This document shows positions 25,385 to 37,317 of a stretch of DNA of 64,000 bases, piece by piece. Source of the DNA: Rotaria sordida (Eukaryota > Rotifera > Eurotatoria > Philodinida > Philodinidae); contig CAJNOL010000046.1 of the NCBI GenBank assembly GCA_905250125.1, positions 62,001 through 126,000 of the forward strand. Direction: 5' to 3'. The notes under the pieces are model-generated. The model was not told where the DNA came from, did no database searches, and saw only the letters and a list, made by a program, of their open reading frames with translations. Within the stretch, counting starts at the first letter, position 1. Each line of letters begins with the position of its first letter. The position numbers and the translations under genes are program-made.

Positions 25385-25950
25385 TCAATCAATTATCAAT
25401 AATCGTTTCATCTCAACGGCACTACCTGACAGTTGGTATAAACGTTTACCATCAGTAGACGAAAAAGATATTGAAGAAAAAGCTATCAAAGGCTCAGGAC
25501 CCGGTGGACAAGCAATAAATAAAACACAGAATTGTTGTCAAATAAAACATATTCCAACGGGTAAAAAACATATATAAAAAAAACCTATTCTACTATTTTA
25601 ACTATATTACAATAGTTTGTTGAAAACAAATTTCCTCCAGGGAATATTCTATCATATAACTAAATTAAAATGTTTATTATTTAGGTATTGTTGTCACATG
25701 TCAACAAACTCGTTTTATGGAAAGAAATCGTTTTCTCGCACTTCGTCAATTACAAGAAAGACTTGACGTTTATTACAACGGTGATCAAAGTCTTGTTGCA
25801 CAATATAAACGAGAAAAAAGTGAAAGAAAAGAAGCAAAACGTATAGAAACAAAGAAAATTTTAGAAAAAAAACGTGCATTTAAATCCGAACAAGATATTT
25901 ATTCAAATAGTAATACTAATGATAAATTATCAGACAAACCAATTGAATAA
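25385..25950 (+). CDS. MTRFR: Mitochondrial translation release factor in rescue (C12orf65-type), 5' exon unresolved
   Basis: Two exons are clear (25385-25560, 25685-25950), encoding about 147 residues. The GGQ-domain core is [16 protein letters not shown], followed by [14 protein letters not shown] and a basic Lys/Arg/Glu-rich C-terminal helix ([12 protein letters not shown]), as in MTRFR. Family role: hydrolysis of peptidyl-tRNA on stalled mitochondrial ribosomes. There is no in-frame ATG between the 3' splice site (tgttatag, ending 25384) and the GGQ domain, so the start codon lies on an upstream exon. The exon begins with the third base of a split codon. Confidence 0.85.
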
Positions 25951-26219
25951 ATAATTATTTACAAATCTATTCATTTCTTGTATATATTATTACAACATAT
26001 GAAGAATTTCATGCTAAAACAAAGCAAATTAAACGTCCACATAAAGAAAACAAATCATTCAATAGAAAAATGTCAAAAAATATTTAAGAGAGCTTTCACG
26101 AACGTATCAAGAAAGTCGATTTTATAGTCGGACATTATATATTCTTCTTTTTACATCAATTGATTTCTTACATCAAACTGCAGTTATTAAAAAATTTTAA
26201 GGCTCCGACGATATAATTG

Positions 26220-29200
26220 GATGAAGTTGTAGATGGTGAAACATAGGGGAGTCTAAGAAAATAAAAACGAAATCATTTTTCATTGTTTTGATTATATCTT
26301 CGCCATATTTTTGTCTGATCCTTTTGAGCAACGTCACATTCGAAAGAACTCGTAAAACTGAACACAAACATCAGTCTTCGTTTTGAAAAAGAAAACGATT
26401 TTCAAAATTGTGCGCCTTGTAGAGAATTTTATGCTTTACCAAATCAGTATAAAAAAATTTTTTTAAAAAAAATATTATTAGATGTCTACGATTGGGAAAC
26501 GAATGACGGAAGTCGTTATTCAAAATTTAGAAAACTAGTGGAATAAGACGACTTTCATGCAAAAGAAAATGTTTATTATAGAAATAAAATATCTAGATCA
26601 ATTCTATACAGATAAATCGATCTAGACATGTGATCTCCCAAATTTTTTTTTCGACAGTTAACTAGAGGTAATGTTTTAGAAATGAATTGTAATTTGTCGG
26701 AATTCACCGGCGACAATCTTCAAGCATTTTACAGACTGCATTGATGGCTGAGCTCATTTGAAATCTAGAAGAATTTGATGACATTTTTTAAAGAAGTGAA
26801 AATTTCGTTTAATTTTCTATTGAGTTCATTTCTAATATGTAAGAGATCAATATTGGCTGGAGAGGAAAATAGATATCGAGATATAGTTCATAACAAAGCA
26901 TTTGAACGATAATCGTGATATATTCATTTTTCATAGCATGTATGGACGAAACGGCCTACAATGTTGAACATTCATTTTCTTCTTCGGCAACTACAGTGCG
27001 AGCTAGCACGTGTTATATCGTAAAAAGGCCTGTCGTAGCTGTTTTCTTTTGATTTTGTTATTATTTATAAGAATATCTGAGATCACGATTGTTTTCTACA
27101 ATAGGATAGTCGAGGTTTTTTCATAAACTATATTTTATCATTCATATATCAGACTTACTTTTGAAATTCAATTATGTATTTTAAGACTCTTCTTCTTTCG
27201 AGTAGAAGTATTAGTTTCGTTTACGAAATTATTTAGGATCAAGTTTCTATCATCTAACTTCCCAATCCTGAATTTCTATTTCATCGGTTCGAAAAGTTAG
27301 TTGTTAGAATGTTTTTCATTAAATTTATATATCAAAGCTTAAAGGTTTGCGTAAGAGCAAATTGTTGTCGAAAGATAACAAAAATTTCCATAGGAAGTTC
27401 GTAAAACTACAGAGAAAGAATGTTCTTTATTAGTCTCTAAACGTAATATACATACAAAAATGGCAGCTACAACATCGAATGCTACCAATGAATGTGTCTT
27501 TTTTCCAGATACAAATTGTAACTCTAATTAGATTTTACGTCATTTTTCTGAACTTCTGAATCCACTGAAAAACCCATGCTATCTTTCTGATTGTCAGAGC
27601 ACATTAGAATTAGTTCTTCTTTGAAGCGATATATGTACAAAAAAAAGAGTTGATTGGTACAAAATAGCGGCGTGTGAAAATCAATTGAAGCATCTGTGTG
27701 AAGCAAAAAACATTCAAGTACTATCAGGAAGTGTACGATTTGTAAAGCTGTTATGAAAAGAAGTTCCGCATATAAGGGAGCCAATCATCCCAAAAATATA
27801 ACGAAAGAAGAAGCGAATGCACTTTGTTATACGTACGAAGTATCAAACAGTTATTGCAATATAATATATGACCAGTGTACGGCAAATTGCGAGTTATTAC
27901 AAATAGAGAAAAGTTATTTCTAGCAGAAAAATCAATTTAGTTGAATAAATTGATAGCAAAGAGCGAGGATGCAAATGAAAGTGACAAGGATGCTGATTCG
28001 AACTTTACCGTTTAATTATCAACACTGTTTTCTAACTCAAACAAGACAAGAACTAAACAGTTAACTGACGAAAAACGACACTATCTGAATAATTTATTGG
28101 AAAAGTGTAACTGTAAATATAGATTTGGATAACAAAAGCGTTTATGAAATGGATGAGTGAAGGAAAAGTATTTTTTTGTAGAACTCGAGTACTTGTAAAA
28201 TCTGTTTTATCAATGCTAGTACTGAATGACTTGGACGAAGTTCTTGAAGATCTTTAGCACGAAGGTGAAACACAACATAATTTACTTTTTAGATAGAAGT
28301 TTTATAAAAGTAATGTGTGGAGTAGTATCAGTATATAACAACGTTGACGATTGGCCGACACGAAGAGTCATTTGAGTATAGTTGCGCCAAAAAATTTTCA
28401 TAAAATGATTTGTTCTTTCATCCTTGGTCTGACTATGTACCGTGTCATGTCGGCACAACTGCATGCTACTCCGATGGGCATAGGAGTAATACTTGAGTCA
28501 AAAGTTTCTATGATTCAACGTTTTGATCATACACAAATTGAACATTTTACTGACTTTATAACATCCTCACTAGTTTGTACCGATTTGCCATTCGGTGAGA
28601 AGACAATAAAACTGACTGATGGTACAGAACTATATGTTCCAGATACAATCAGTAATCAGATTGCTTCTCACATAATACAACAATATTATTGTTGCTGTAA
28701 TGAAACATGCATAAGTTTTCAACCATTAGGAATGAGTAGTTTATTCAAAATTCTTAACATCTGTAAAGCTAATACTAGACGATTATTTGCAGACATTGAC
28801 TACTATAATGCTGATCCCGACGAAGCTTTCGATAGCATTATCAAAATGATTAACAATACAGGGTCACACACCTCAGAACACAATAGACTAATTGATAATT
28901 TGAAACAAGACAGAAAATATTTAAAGTCAGATAATAAAATACACATTTCTAATGCATCGATAGTAGCAGACCATTGCTCTATGCATGCACTGTCAGGTAC
29001 AAAAGATGAGTGTTTTTGTGTAAGGTGCGATCATCATGATGACAACGATCCATGCGAAGATTGCCTTTTGTAGAAGAATAAATTTTTAGAAATCGAAGCA
29101 CTTTTGAATGACTCAATTTAAGATAGAATTTATGCAAAAAGAACAGTATCTAAGTTCAAATTACTAAGAGAAAGCATCGATACTTGGAAAGCTCATCAAC

Positions 29201-31215
29201 TTCGAACTGTGCATCAGGATATATGTTGTGACGAAATTCTTTCATCATTGTAACCTGACAGTTTCTAACTCATATGATGATTTGACTATGAAGTCCATAC
29301 GCGCTGAGCTTCACAAGGCACAAAACAAATTTTTCGGAAAGAAGAGTTTCAGCAGGCATATTAATATTGCTGTAAAAAATAACAGTTAAACTTCATCGAC
29401 AATACTTTTCTCTGATAGTGACACTTCTAATAAGTATGTCTAAAACATTTTTGTGCATGTTTTCGAACAATGCATACAAGATGTTACTTTTGCTACTATA
29501 ATAATTAGTGATGTTTTATTACGTATGAAAGAAAGAAGATCGGGAACTAAAGCGATGTTATACAAGGTCCGACAACATTAATTGTTTCAAATCAACTGAA
29601 ACTATCCTGTTAGTCCCTAGAATTAGTGAAGAAACAAATATTAATATTCGGCGAATTGATTTTTGTGAAAGCCAATCAGATAAAGAACCGTACGATCGAT
29701 AGTGTAATCATAAAAGCAAATATTCGAAGATATGTTAATGGAACAATTTCCTAATGACTGCAATACAATTTGTGAAAGTTGCTTTTTTGTAACGGTGGCA
29801 CAGTTGGCGTGGAAGTCTTGAGGTGTCATTGGCTAAATAATGTTAATAAGCAAAAAGCACAACTAACTAAAAAAATTTTGTCTCAATAATTTTTATGTCA
29901 ATAATAATGGATTAAAATTGCACACAGCTTATAATATTGGCGAGGAAATGCTATAATTGGAAAGATTTAAAATCAGTTAAACTTCTTTCTGCGCTTCAGC
30001 ATAAAAACAATACACTATCAGTAAACTTAGCTTGCTTTACGGCATCTTCTATAGTTCGTACGAGAGATTCATCTCAGAGTAAAGAAAAATCGAAAAATTT
30101 GCCTTCTACTTAGTCAAAACAAGGTATTTTCGATGAGATATACGAATACAACAAGAAGGAATGTGTAGATAAATTTGTAAAATTTGGTACTTATCTAAGA
30201 TATATCTGCAATAAAAAATATACTTTGACGTCAGAACAAGTATGCCTCAATGATACCGTCACACTAATACATAAAGCAACGTTGTAAACAATTGAAAATC
30301 GAGAGTTGTGTTTTCTAAAACTCAAAATTTCTCGTACGAAAGTGCTCAGTGATGATAATAATCGGTTTACTGTCTTTGTCACAAGGATAGGCTTTGCCTT
30401 TTTCAGCATAAAAAGGTGAAGCTATCAGATAAACAGGTAGATTGTTTAACTGAAAGTGTTGACAAGACACTCTGTAAAGACAATCCTGTATGATGAAAGC
30501 CAGGAGAGATTGTTCACTTTACGATCAAGGTTGGTGCTTCTTGCATATACTGCACCGGAGTTTTCTGTGTCATCCAACAGACAGAAGAACATTCTGATAT
30601 ATTTTACTGGATTTTAGCAACTATGCTTTGTAAGATACTGATTCTATTCAGTTTGACTTTTATAGTTTAGACATCTTTTCACGCTTTGGGTCGTATGTGA
30701 TAAAGAGTTTTCTTATTTAACTTTTGTTTCATTTATTTTCTCGTATTACTATAACCTTTTGATCCCATATATATGTTTGAAAAAGTTTTTTTTTTCCTTT
30801 GAAAATAATAAAAATAGAATAAACTTTACTCACATGGCAGATCTTAACGCAGTTTCTTTTGCATGAAAGTCGTCTTATTCCACTATTTTGCTAAGTTTCG
30901 AGTAAGAAATTTCGTCGTTTATTTTCCAATTTCAGACACCTAGTACCACTTTTTTTTCTTCAAATCTTTATATCGGTTTTGTAGACCACAAAATTCTTTA
31001 CAAGATGCGCACTATCAAAAATATTCACCGATTAGTTATCATATTAACAAAGAACTTACAACCCAAAAAAATTTAGTTAAAAAACTGCAATTTTTTAGAA
31101 ATCGTTTTTTTTCAAACGAAGACTCATTTTTTTGTGAAAGCTATAAGATACTTTTTTGTTCAGTTTTACTAGTTCTTTTGAACGAGATTGTGTCGATATT
31201 GATATAACCCCACAC
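26220..31215 (+). mobile_element. Decayed DNA transposon with long terminal inverted repeats
   Basis: Positions 26536-26568 are a perfect 33-base inverted match to 30853-30885. The match extends outward with gaps through the segment containing GTAAAACTGAACA (left, about 26353; right, inverted at about 31158), giving arms of at least 230-330 bases. Outer ends are approximate; GGGG occurs near both (26250, 31208). Between the arms lies a broken coding region in + orientation. No target-site duplication was resolved. The family is not assigned. Confidence 0.75.
27460..30290 (+). pseudogene. Broken transposon protein, family not recognised with certainty
   Basis: Reading starts at ATG 27460 (MAATTSNATNECVFFPDTNC) and continues through in-frame stops. 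The longest open piece is 28351-29073 (240 residues), with LPFGEKTIKLTDGTELYVPD, FQPLGMSSLFKILNICKANT and a Cys/His cluster near its end (CVRCDHHDDNDPCEDC). Further fragments in shifting frames include KAHQLRTVHQDIC, MKSIRAELHKAQNKFFGKK, HVFEQCIQDVTFATIII, RIDFCESQSDKEPYDR and IKANIRRYVNGT. The succession resembles, from memory, a family of uncharacterised cnidarian and rotifer proteins that look like transposases. At least ten stops or frameshifts make it non-functional. Confidence 0.7.
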
Positions 31216-31309
31216 TGAACTTTCTTTCCTTCTCCTTCTTCTTTATCTTATCTTAATTCTTCTTTCTTGTGCTCATCTCTCTCTCTTCCTGCCCCGCTTG
31301 CTCTTTCCT

Positions 31310-31420
31310 ATATAAGCGTGTGTTGTATGTGAAGTAGTTACATTCTCGAAATGTGAAATAGCTCCATAAACATCATTACTAAGGGTGACGGTAAGCTACT
31401 CAACCAGTTTATCGTTGCAG
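31310..31420 (+). repeat. TATA-containing repeat segment, copy 2
   Basis: The segment matches the CREB-intron segment in order: CT-rich tract, TATATAAGCGTGTGTTGTATG, ACATTCTCGAAATGTGAAA, ATAAACATCATT, then a related AGCTACT...CCAG stretch. It lies just outside the right inverted repeat of the decayed transposon. It could be a fragment of a separate retroelement end or part of the same element family. Confidence 0.55.
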
Positions 31421-32338
31421 AGACGTTGTTCAAAAGGATCGGGCACAAAGTGTCGACGATGTAATCGAAACAATGAAAATGATTTCATTTTTATTTTCTT
31501 GAAGCCCCTTATGTTTCAACGCCTACAGTTTCATCCAATTATTTTCTCGAAGTCTAAAATTTTTTCATAACCTCAGTTTGATGTAAGAAACCGATTGACG
31601 TAAAAAAAAGGAATATATTAATTGTGACCATAAAATGACTTTCTTCATGTATGCTCGATCGACTGGCAAAGCCTCTCTTTAAAATATTATGATTCTTAAC
31701 ATACATCTTCAAAATGTATCATAAAGACACATGAATAATAACAGTTAGTTAATCATCTTATTCAATGAATTTTTATATAAATTTTAATAATATACACATT
31801 CGACTGATATATATTACGTGTTGATCGATATTATTGTTCAGTTGAAAACTGTATATGTTGATATTGTTCTGAAAAAAATCTTATACAATTGTTATCATTG
31901 TTCAATTTTGATACTGTAAGAGTGTGTGACGTTCTTATTCACTGGACTTAAACCTATTAGATTATTCTATATGAGATCATATCAATAAGAATATTGGCTG
32001 TCAAAAGATCAAAACAGGAGAAGATTTAAAGAAACAAATAAATGAAATATGCCAAAAATTTATTTGAGTTATGTTCACAAAGTGTTTGGCTCTTTCTCTC
32101 TAAAGAGTTCGTGCAGTTAGACAACATCATTTTAAAAAGAACTCAACGTTATGAGATTTATGGATGTTGAGATATTGGCAAAATACCCAATGTTACGATT
32201 ATTTTGATTCATACGGTATATTCAAATTAAATAGAAAGTTTTTCTTTCTATCTATAAGATCTATATAATTTATTAATATTCTTTTTACAGTCTAATTTCT
32301 AAAGAAATGCTACAATAAATAAACAAAAAATTCTACGA
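31421..32338. other. Intergenic, nothing recognised
   Basis: AT-rich spacer between transposon remains and the HORMA gene 3' end. No conserved reading frame or repeat structure was identified. Confidence 0.4.
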
Positions 32339-33144
32339 TTATTTTTTCATAGTTGAATTCACAGTTGGTGTTCGAAAGACTAATAGCATTTTGTGATGTG
32401 ATGTTTTAATTTGTGCTAAAATTCTTCTTGAACTTGTTATTTTTGTTGTTAAAATTTTTTTCCAATTAATTGGTGAAATAATTTCTTGTGAATCAACAAA
32501 ACCTGTTGGTTGATAATCATTAGGTGTTATTGATGTATTATATTGAATTTTAAGACAAAAACGATAATTTGATCGATTAACAATCGATTTAAGACGTTCA
32601 TCAACAAATTGATTAATTTGTTCCAATGCTTTTAAAACTTGTTGTTGAATATCATCAATTGATGTTGTACTTAAAAAACTTTCATTATGATTATCAATTC
32701 CACTACTATTATAAGCAAAATAATATTCATACATTTCAAGTACTGAATCATCTGATTTTGAAATAATAAAAAAAGTAGCTAATTTTAAATAACCATTAGA
32801 AATAGCTTGAGATACACCTTGAATCTAAAAAAATTTAAACAAACAAAAAAATCAATCTATGGAAAAAATTTCGATAATAATATTTTGAATACCCATGAAA
32901 AAACTGTTGAATTAAATCGTTGTTGTTCAATTATTGATGTTGGTCGAGTAAATAATGGAACAAATAATGGACCAAGTTTTTTTGATGAAAAATGATCATG
33001 TGAAAAAATATGTCGTTTAGCTGTTAATGCTGACAAAGTGACAGTAAAAAGACGATGAATAAATAAAGCTGAATCTGATTCCGTAGTAATATCTACTGGA
33101 AAGAATTTACACCATTCACGGGAATCAATAGTCAACATTGACAT
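32339..33144 (-). CDS. HORMA-domain protein, HORMAD1/2 (Hop1)-like
   Basis: Two exons (32893-33144, 32339-32824) encode 245 residues. HORMAD motifs are ESDSALFIHRLFTVTLSALT, FSWIQGVSQAISNGYLKLA, VLEMYEYYFAY, NYRFCLKIQYN and ITPNDYQPTGF, the last close to the VTPHDYQPPGF of vertebrate HORMAD1. These cover one complete HORMA domain; there is no C-terminal extension with a closure motif or zinc finger. HORMAD proteins coat the meiotic chromosome axis, promote double-strand breaks and monitor synapsis. REV7 and MAD2 are less likely because the ITPNDYQPTGF block and the QG...YLK block are HORMAD-type. No splice acceptor abuts the ATG. Start chosen as the only upstream Met before the domain. Confidence 0.85.
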
Positions 33145-35411
33145 GATAAAATGTAACTGTTCAAGTAGATAAATGAAATTTAAATTTAACGAATACAGGC
33201 CACATGCTTACATATATATATATATATATTTCTTTCTCTATAACTTGGCACATTTTTCTTTCTTTATTTATTTCGTTCAAAATTCAATTGAATGAACATT
33301 TTTTCTTTTCTAGACGGGGGGGAGTAGGATCTAAAAGCAAAACAATGTATTTGATTACATAAAGAAATCTTTTGGGAACTAATTATAACAAATTTTGTTT
33401 TGTATTATACTCTATCATTCCATGTTGAAAAAATAAATAATGTGTTAAAGCGTCTAGCTGCATAATCAATTTGTCATAAGTGACGCATATCGCATTAATT
33501 ACGTACGAAACATTCAATTTATAGGAGATTGTTATGAATTAAATGATCTATTTCGATCATAATTTGTCAAGTACTGTTTCATTTCTATTCCATCCTTACT
33601 TGAGATATTTTGATTTTGGTTCATTTTCATTCTTTTAGCAAATACATGAATATTCTGAGGTAGATCTTGATACTCATTGTTATGAAAAAATCACTTTTGC
33701 TTTACACTTATATGTGTTCCATCATCAACTCATCAATAACGATGAAACATATCTTGTATCATGTACTTTGAAATATGTGTGAAATGACTCATCACTGAAA
33801 ATAAATCAATGTAAATGTCATTCTTTGTGTAGTTCATTGGCTATATACATTCTTTTCGAATCATTTTAATCTTCATCTACTAAAAAAAAGTGTTGAAATA
33901 AAGGAAGAATTTCAGAAATATTATATTTGTTATGAAAATAAACCCATGGAACTATGTTACGAAGATAGTAAATTGATGAGAACAAAATTGTGCTTCTTAT
34001 GTGGTTTTCAGTAATTGACTTTTTCATCTTTTATGGTCTATTATCTGAAAATATAGATCTGTAAACTGAAATTTTTGGGGCTTTTGAGCAAACCCTTCTT
34101 TTTCATTGGCTCTTATATGTATATAAGAAAACAAGGGTTATAAATGAAGTGGTAGCATTGGATAATGAGAAATCAGAGTATGAAGAATTTTCAGGGTGAT
34201 AAAGACCTATCAGGATCTCTTTCGTTCTAGGATCCATGCCATAGATTAAAGAGTTGACATGATTTGTCGAATCGTTTATCCCTCGAAAAGCATAAAACCA
34301 CAAAGTATGTTTAGCTAAGATCCCATTATTACTTCAAATTTTTTTCCATCCATTGTAATTTCTGACCTGCCTACTTTATTTAAGTGGAAAAGAAATTCAC
34401 AGACACAATTTTTACAATACTTTCAGTCATGTATTTCAATTAAGAACACATAGGATTTACTGCCGTCAACTTGATTAGTATAAATAGTATCATTATAAAA
34501 AAAAATGATCCATCACAAAATGACTGCAACATGTATGATAACGAACGCAGGAAAAAATATAAAAATACGTTAACATAGTAAAAAACATATTTTCTACGAT
34601 AAGGATCAAAATAAAACAAGATTATATGATGCAATTTATAAGATGATTATTTGTTTTGTTATATTTTAAAAAATAGAGTCATCAAACAAAAACACAACGC
34701 TTGTGTATTTGGTCTTTCTGTATAGCATGATTTATTTGGTATTTGGAATATAAGATTGTAATCTCTATAAAACACATTACTCATAAAAAACAAGTCAAGC
34801 TGTTCATAAGAAACAGGGATGAATATAAAATATAAAATGGACAAACACATTTTAGAGAATAGATTATCTTTTTCCATTGTTTCTAAATATCAAAAAGAAA
34901 ATTGAAAACTATTATCTACTATGAACATAACTAGTATTGTCACTAAGATTTTTTTAAAAATAAGTAGACGATTTCATTCGTGTATATTACATAATAAATG
35001 ACTACTTACATCTTCAAAATTTCAATACTCGAATTAAATAATGAGAGATGAAGATTTATATTGTTCAATATGAGTAATTTATCAAGATTTTCAAACGAAA
35101 TACTTAAGAATATGAGAAAATATTTGTTTCAATAGATACAATGATTCAAAAAAAGAACATCTTGTTTCATAATTGATCAATCATAAACTCGTCTTACATT
35201 TTTCTTAGAAATAATTATTAACGAAATACGAATGATTTAAGTTACAATGAAACTATTCAAGAACATTTTCTTGATTATATACAGTTCGATTTTATTACAA
35301 AAGAGTTAATGTAAATAAAATAAAACAATGTCGAATAAACATCAAACAAAGAAGTCGTTCAATACCAAGTGGAACGAATGTAAAAGTGATATTCTTTTTA
35401 TTCATGGAATA
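33145..35411. other. Intergenic, nothing recognised
   Basis: 2.3 kb AT-rich spacer between the ART-TPR 3' end and the HORMA gene 5' side. It contains a short (TA)n run near 33211 and a G-rich heptamer near 33316. Short open frames show no family resemblance. Confidence 0.4.
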
Positions 35412-37317
35412 TTAATTATTTTGCTGTTTCATTTGTTTTTTCAATGTTTGAATCTTTTTTTCTGCTCCAGTAACATGATGATGTGTTGGTGGTAAAGTTT
35501 TACAACTGATTTCAAATGCTTTCTGATAACAATCCAATGCTTTTGTATAGTTTTCTTCACATTCATATAACCAACCAATATTATTATATATTGCAGCAAT
35601 TTGTGGATGATCAGATGGTAATGCTGTTTGTCGAATTTTGAGAGCTTTGTTATAATATTCCAATGCAATATCATATTTTTCGAGAGAAGTGTATGTATTA
35701 CCTATGGTATCATAAGTTGCAGCAAGATCAAGAGAATTAGTAGGAAGTGAATTTTCTTGAATTGTCCTTGCTTTCGTCAAATCAATCAACGCTTGTTCAT
35801 AATTATGTTTGTTTCGATAAACTTCACCAAGAAAACTGTAACTTTCTCCAATACTTGGATGATTTTCTCCTAAAATACGTTGTCGTATGTGTAAAGATTC
35901 TTCAAAATGTTCAAGACTTTCATTATAATTCTTACATCGAAGAGATGCCCATCCAAGACCTAATTGAGCATCACCAACAGCAAGTTGAGTTTCTTCTAAC
36001 ATTCGTCTATAACATTTTCGTGCTTGTTCATTTTCATCCATTCGAAGTAAAAGTTTACCGAGAGAATCTAAATTTGTATCATCACCAATCTTTTCTTTCA
36101 TATGAGTAAATATTTCTTTTAAATGATAATCATCTTCACTTGCTAAAGATACTTGAGCTATCCATATATTATCTTTTTCATCTTCAATTATTTTTTCAAT
36201 ACGAAATAATGCACCCAGCATAATTAATAATTCATTTTCATTTTTAAAATAACTTATATGATCAATAGCAGTAAAAGCTTTTGTTCGTAATCGAGGATTG
36301 ATTTGAATTTCAAAAAGTATGGCTCGCATATTATCTCGTCGACGTGAAGTTCGAGCAAATTCAAGTGCAGTTAATCGATTATGACTTGTTGATAGAAAAG
36401 AATTCATGGACAAAAATTCACCAATATTATTTTTCATTAATTCAAGTTCATCAATACTTATTAATTGTCCACGATAAACTCGAATTATATTTCGATTAAC
36501 ATTTGTACGAATGAAATTTTCATATTCATGTTTGATTTGTTTTGCAATATCAGTAATAAAAAATCGAAAAGCAAATAATATATCATAATTTTGAATACGT
36601 AATGCTTTGTTCATCATTCGATAAAAACATGAATCACGTGTATACCACCAAATTGCTTTTTCTGCATTATAATTTTGTTCAAATTCATGAATAATTTCCA
36701 TCTGCTTATTATTATTAGTATAGAATTTTTTACAAATATCAATAAGTTCTTTACGATCACTTGATTTATGATGCATACGAAGAAGAACTTCAATAAATAA
36801 TTGAAACCACATAAAAATAGCATTACGAGCTTGAAGATTTTGAGAATTAGAACTAATGACAGAAACTGAAGCACCATCTTCAGCTTTTGTTCGATTAATT
36901 TGATCGTCAGAGATTTGAGTAATAAGCTGATTACGTTGTACAAAAACACCGTAAATCTATTCAACATAAACTAAAAATCAAAATTTTTTAAAATCGAATA
37001 GAAGATTTTACTTTATTATATTTCTTTGCCCATTCTTCATTAGCTTTTTTATCTTGACAAAAAATATAACATGCAGAAAATTGTGGAAGATCATGAAGTC
37101 GAGGTACTATTTGTCGACCTAATCCACCTGATACAATAAGAACAACTTTTTCTTGAGTAATCTGTCGAATATATTTTTCACATTCATCACTATTATCAAA
37201 TGTTCGAAGATCATTTATTATTTGACGAAGTTCTTTTTGAGTATCGATGTTGTCTTCTGTCTTATTGACAGATTTATCAAGCCACAAACATATAAATGAT
37301 TCAATATTTGAAACCAT
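35412..37317 (-). CDS. Arginine-type mono-ADP-ribosyltransferase with TPR repeats
   Basis: Two exons (37012-37317, 35412-36956) encode 616 residues. Residues 1-130 form an N-terminal module with VVLIVSGGLGRQIVPRLHD and ACYIFCQDKKANEEWAKKY, as repeatedly seen ahead of ART domains in rotifers. The ART domain (roughly 150-390) has the R-S-E triad of arginine-specific enzymes: RVYRGQL (about 262), SFLSTSHN (about 290) and FKNENELLIML (ENE, about 345). Four or five 42-residue kinesin-light-chain-like TPRs follow (ALEYYNKALKIRQTALPSDH type). No signal peptide is evident, so a cytosolic role is likely. The family modifies arginine of proteins using NAD; its rotifer targets are unknown to me. Confidence 0.88.

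Noticed and set aside
30226..30233. Second TGACGTCA site as a functional CRE
   Set aside because: It lies in the decayed transposon with no nearby promoter; a chance match is expected at this frequency.
26220..31215. Host gene between MTRFR and the HORMA gene
   Set aside because: The coding remains contain many stops and are enclosed by inverted repeats, so a transposon relic is the better reading.
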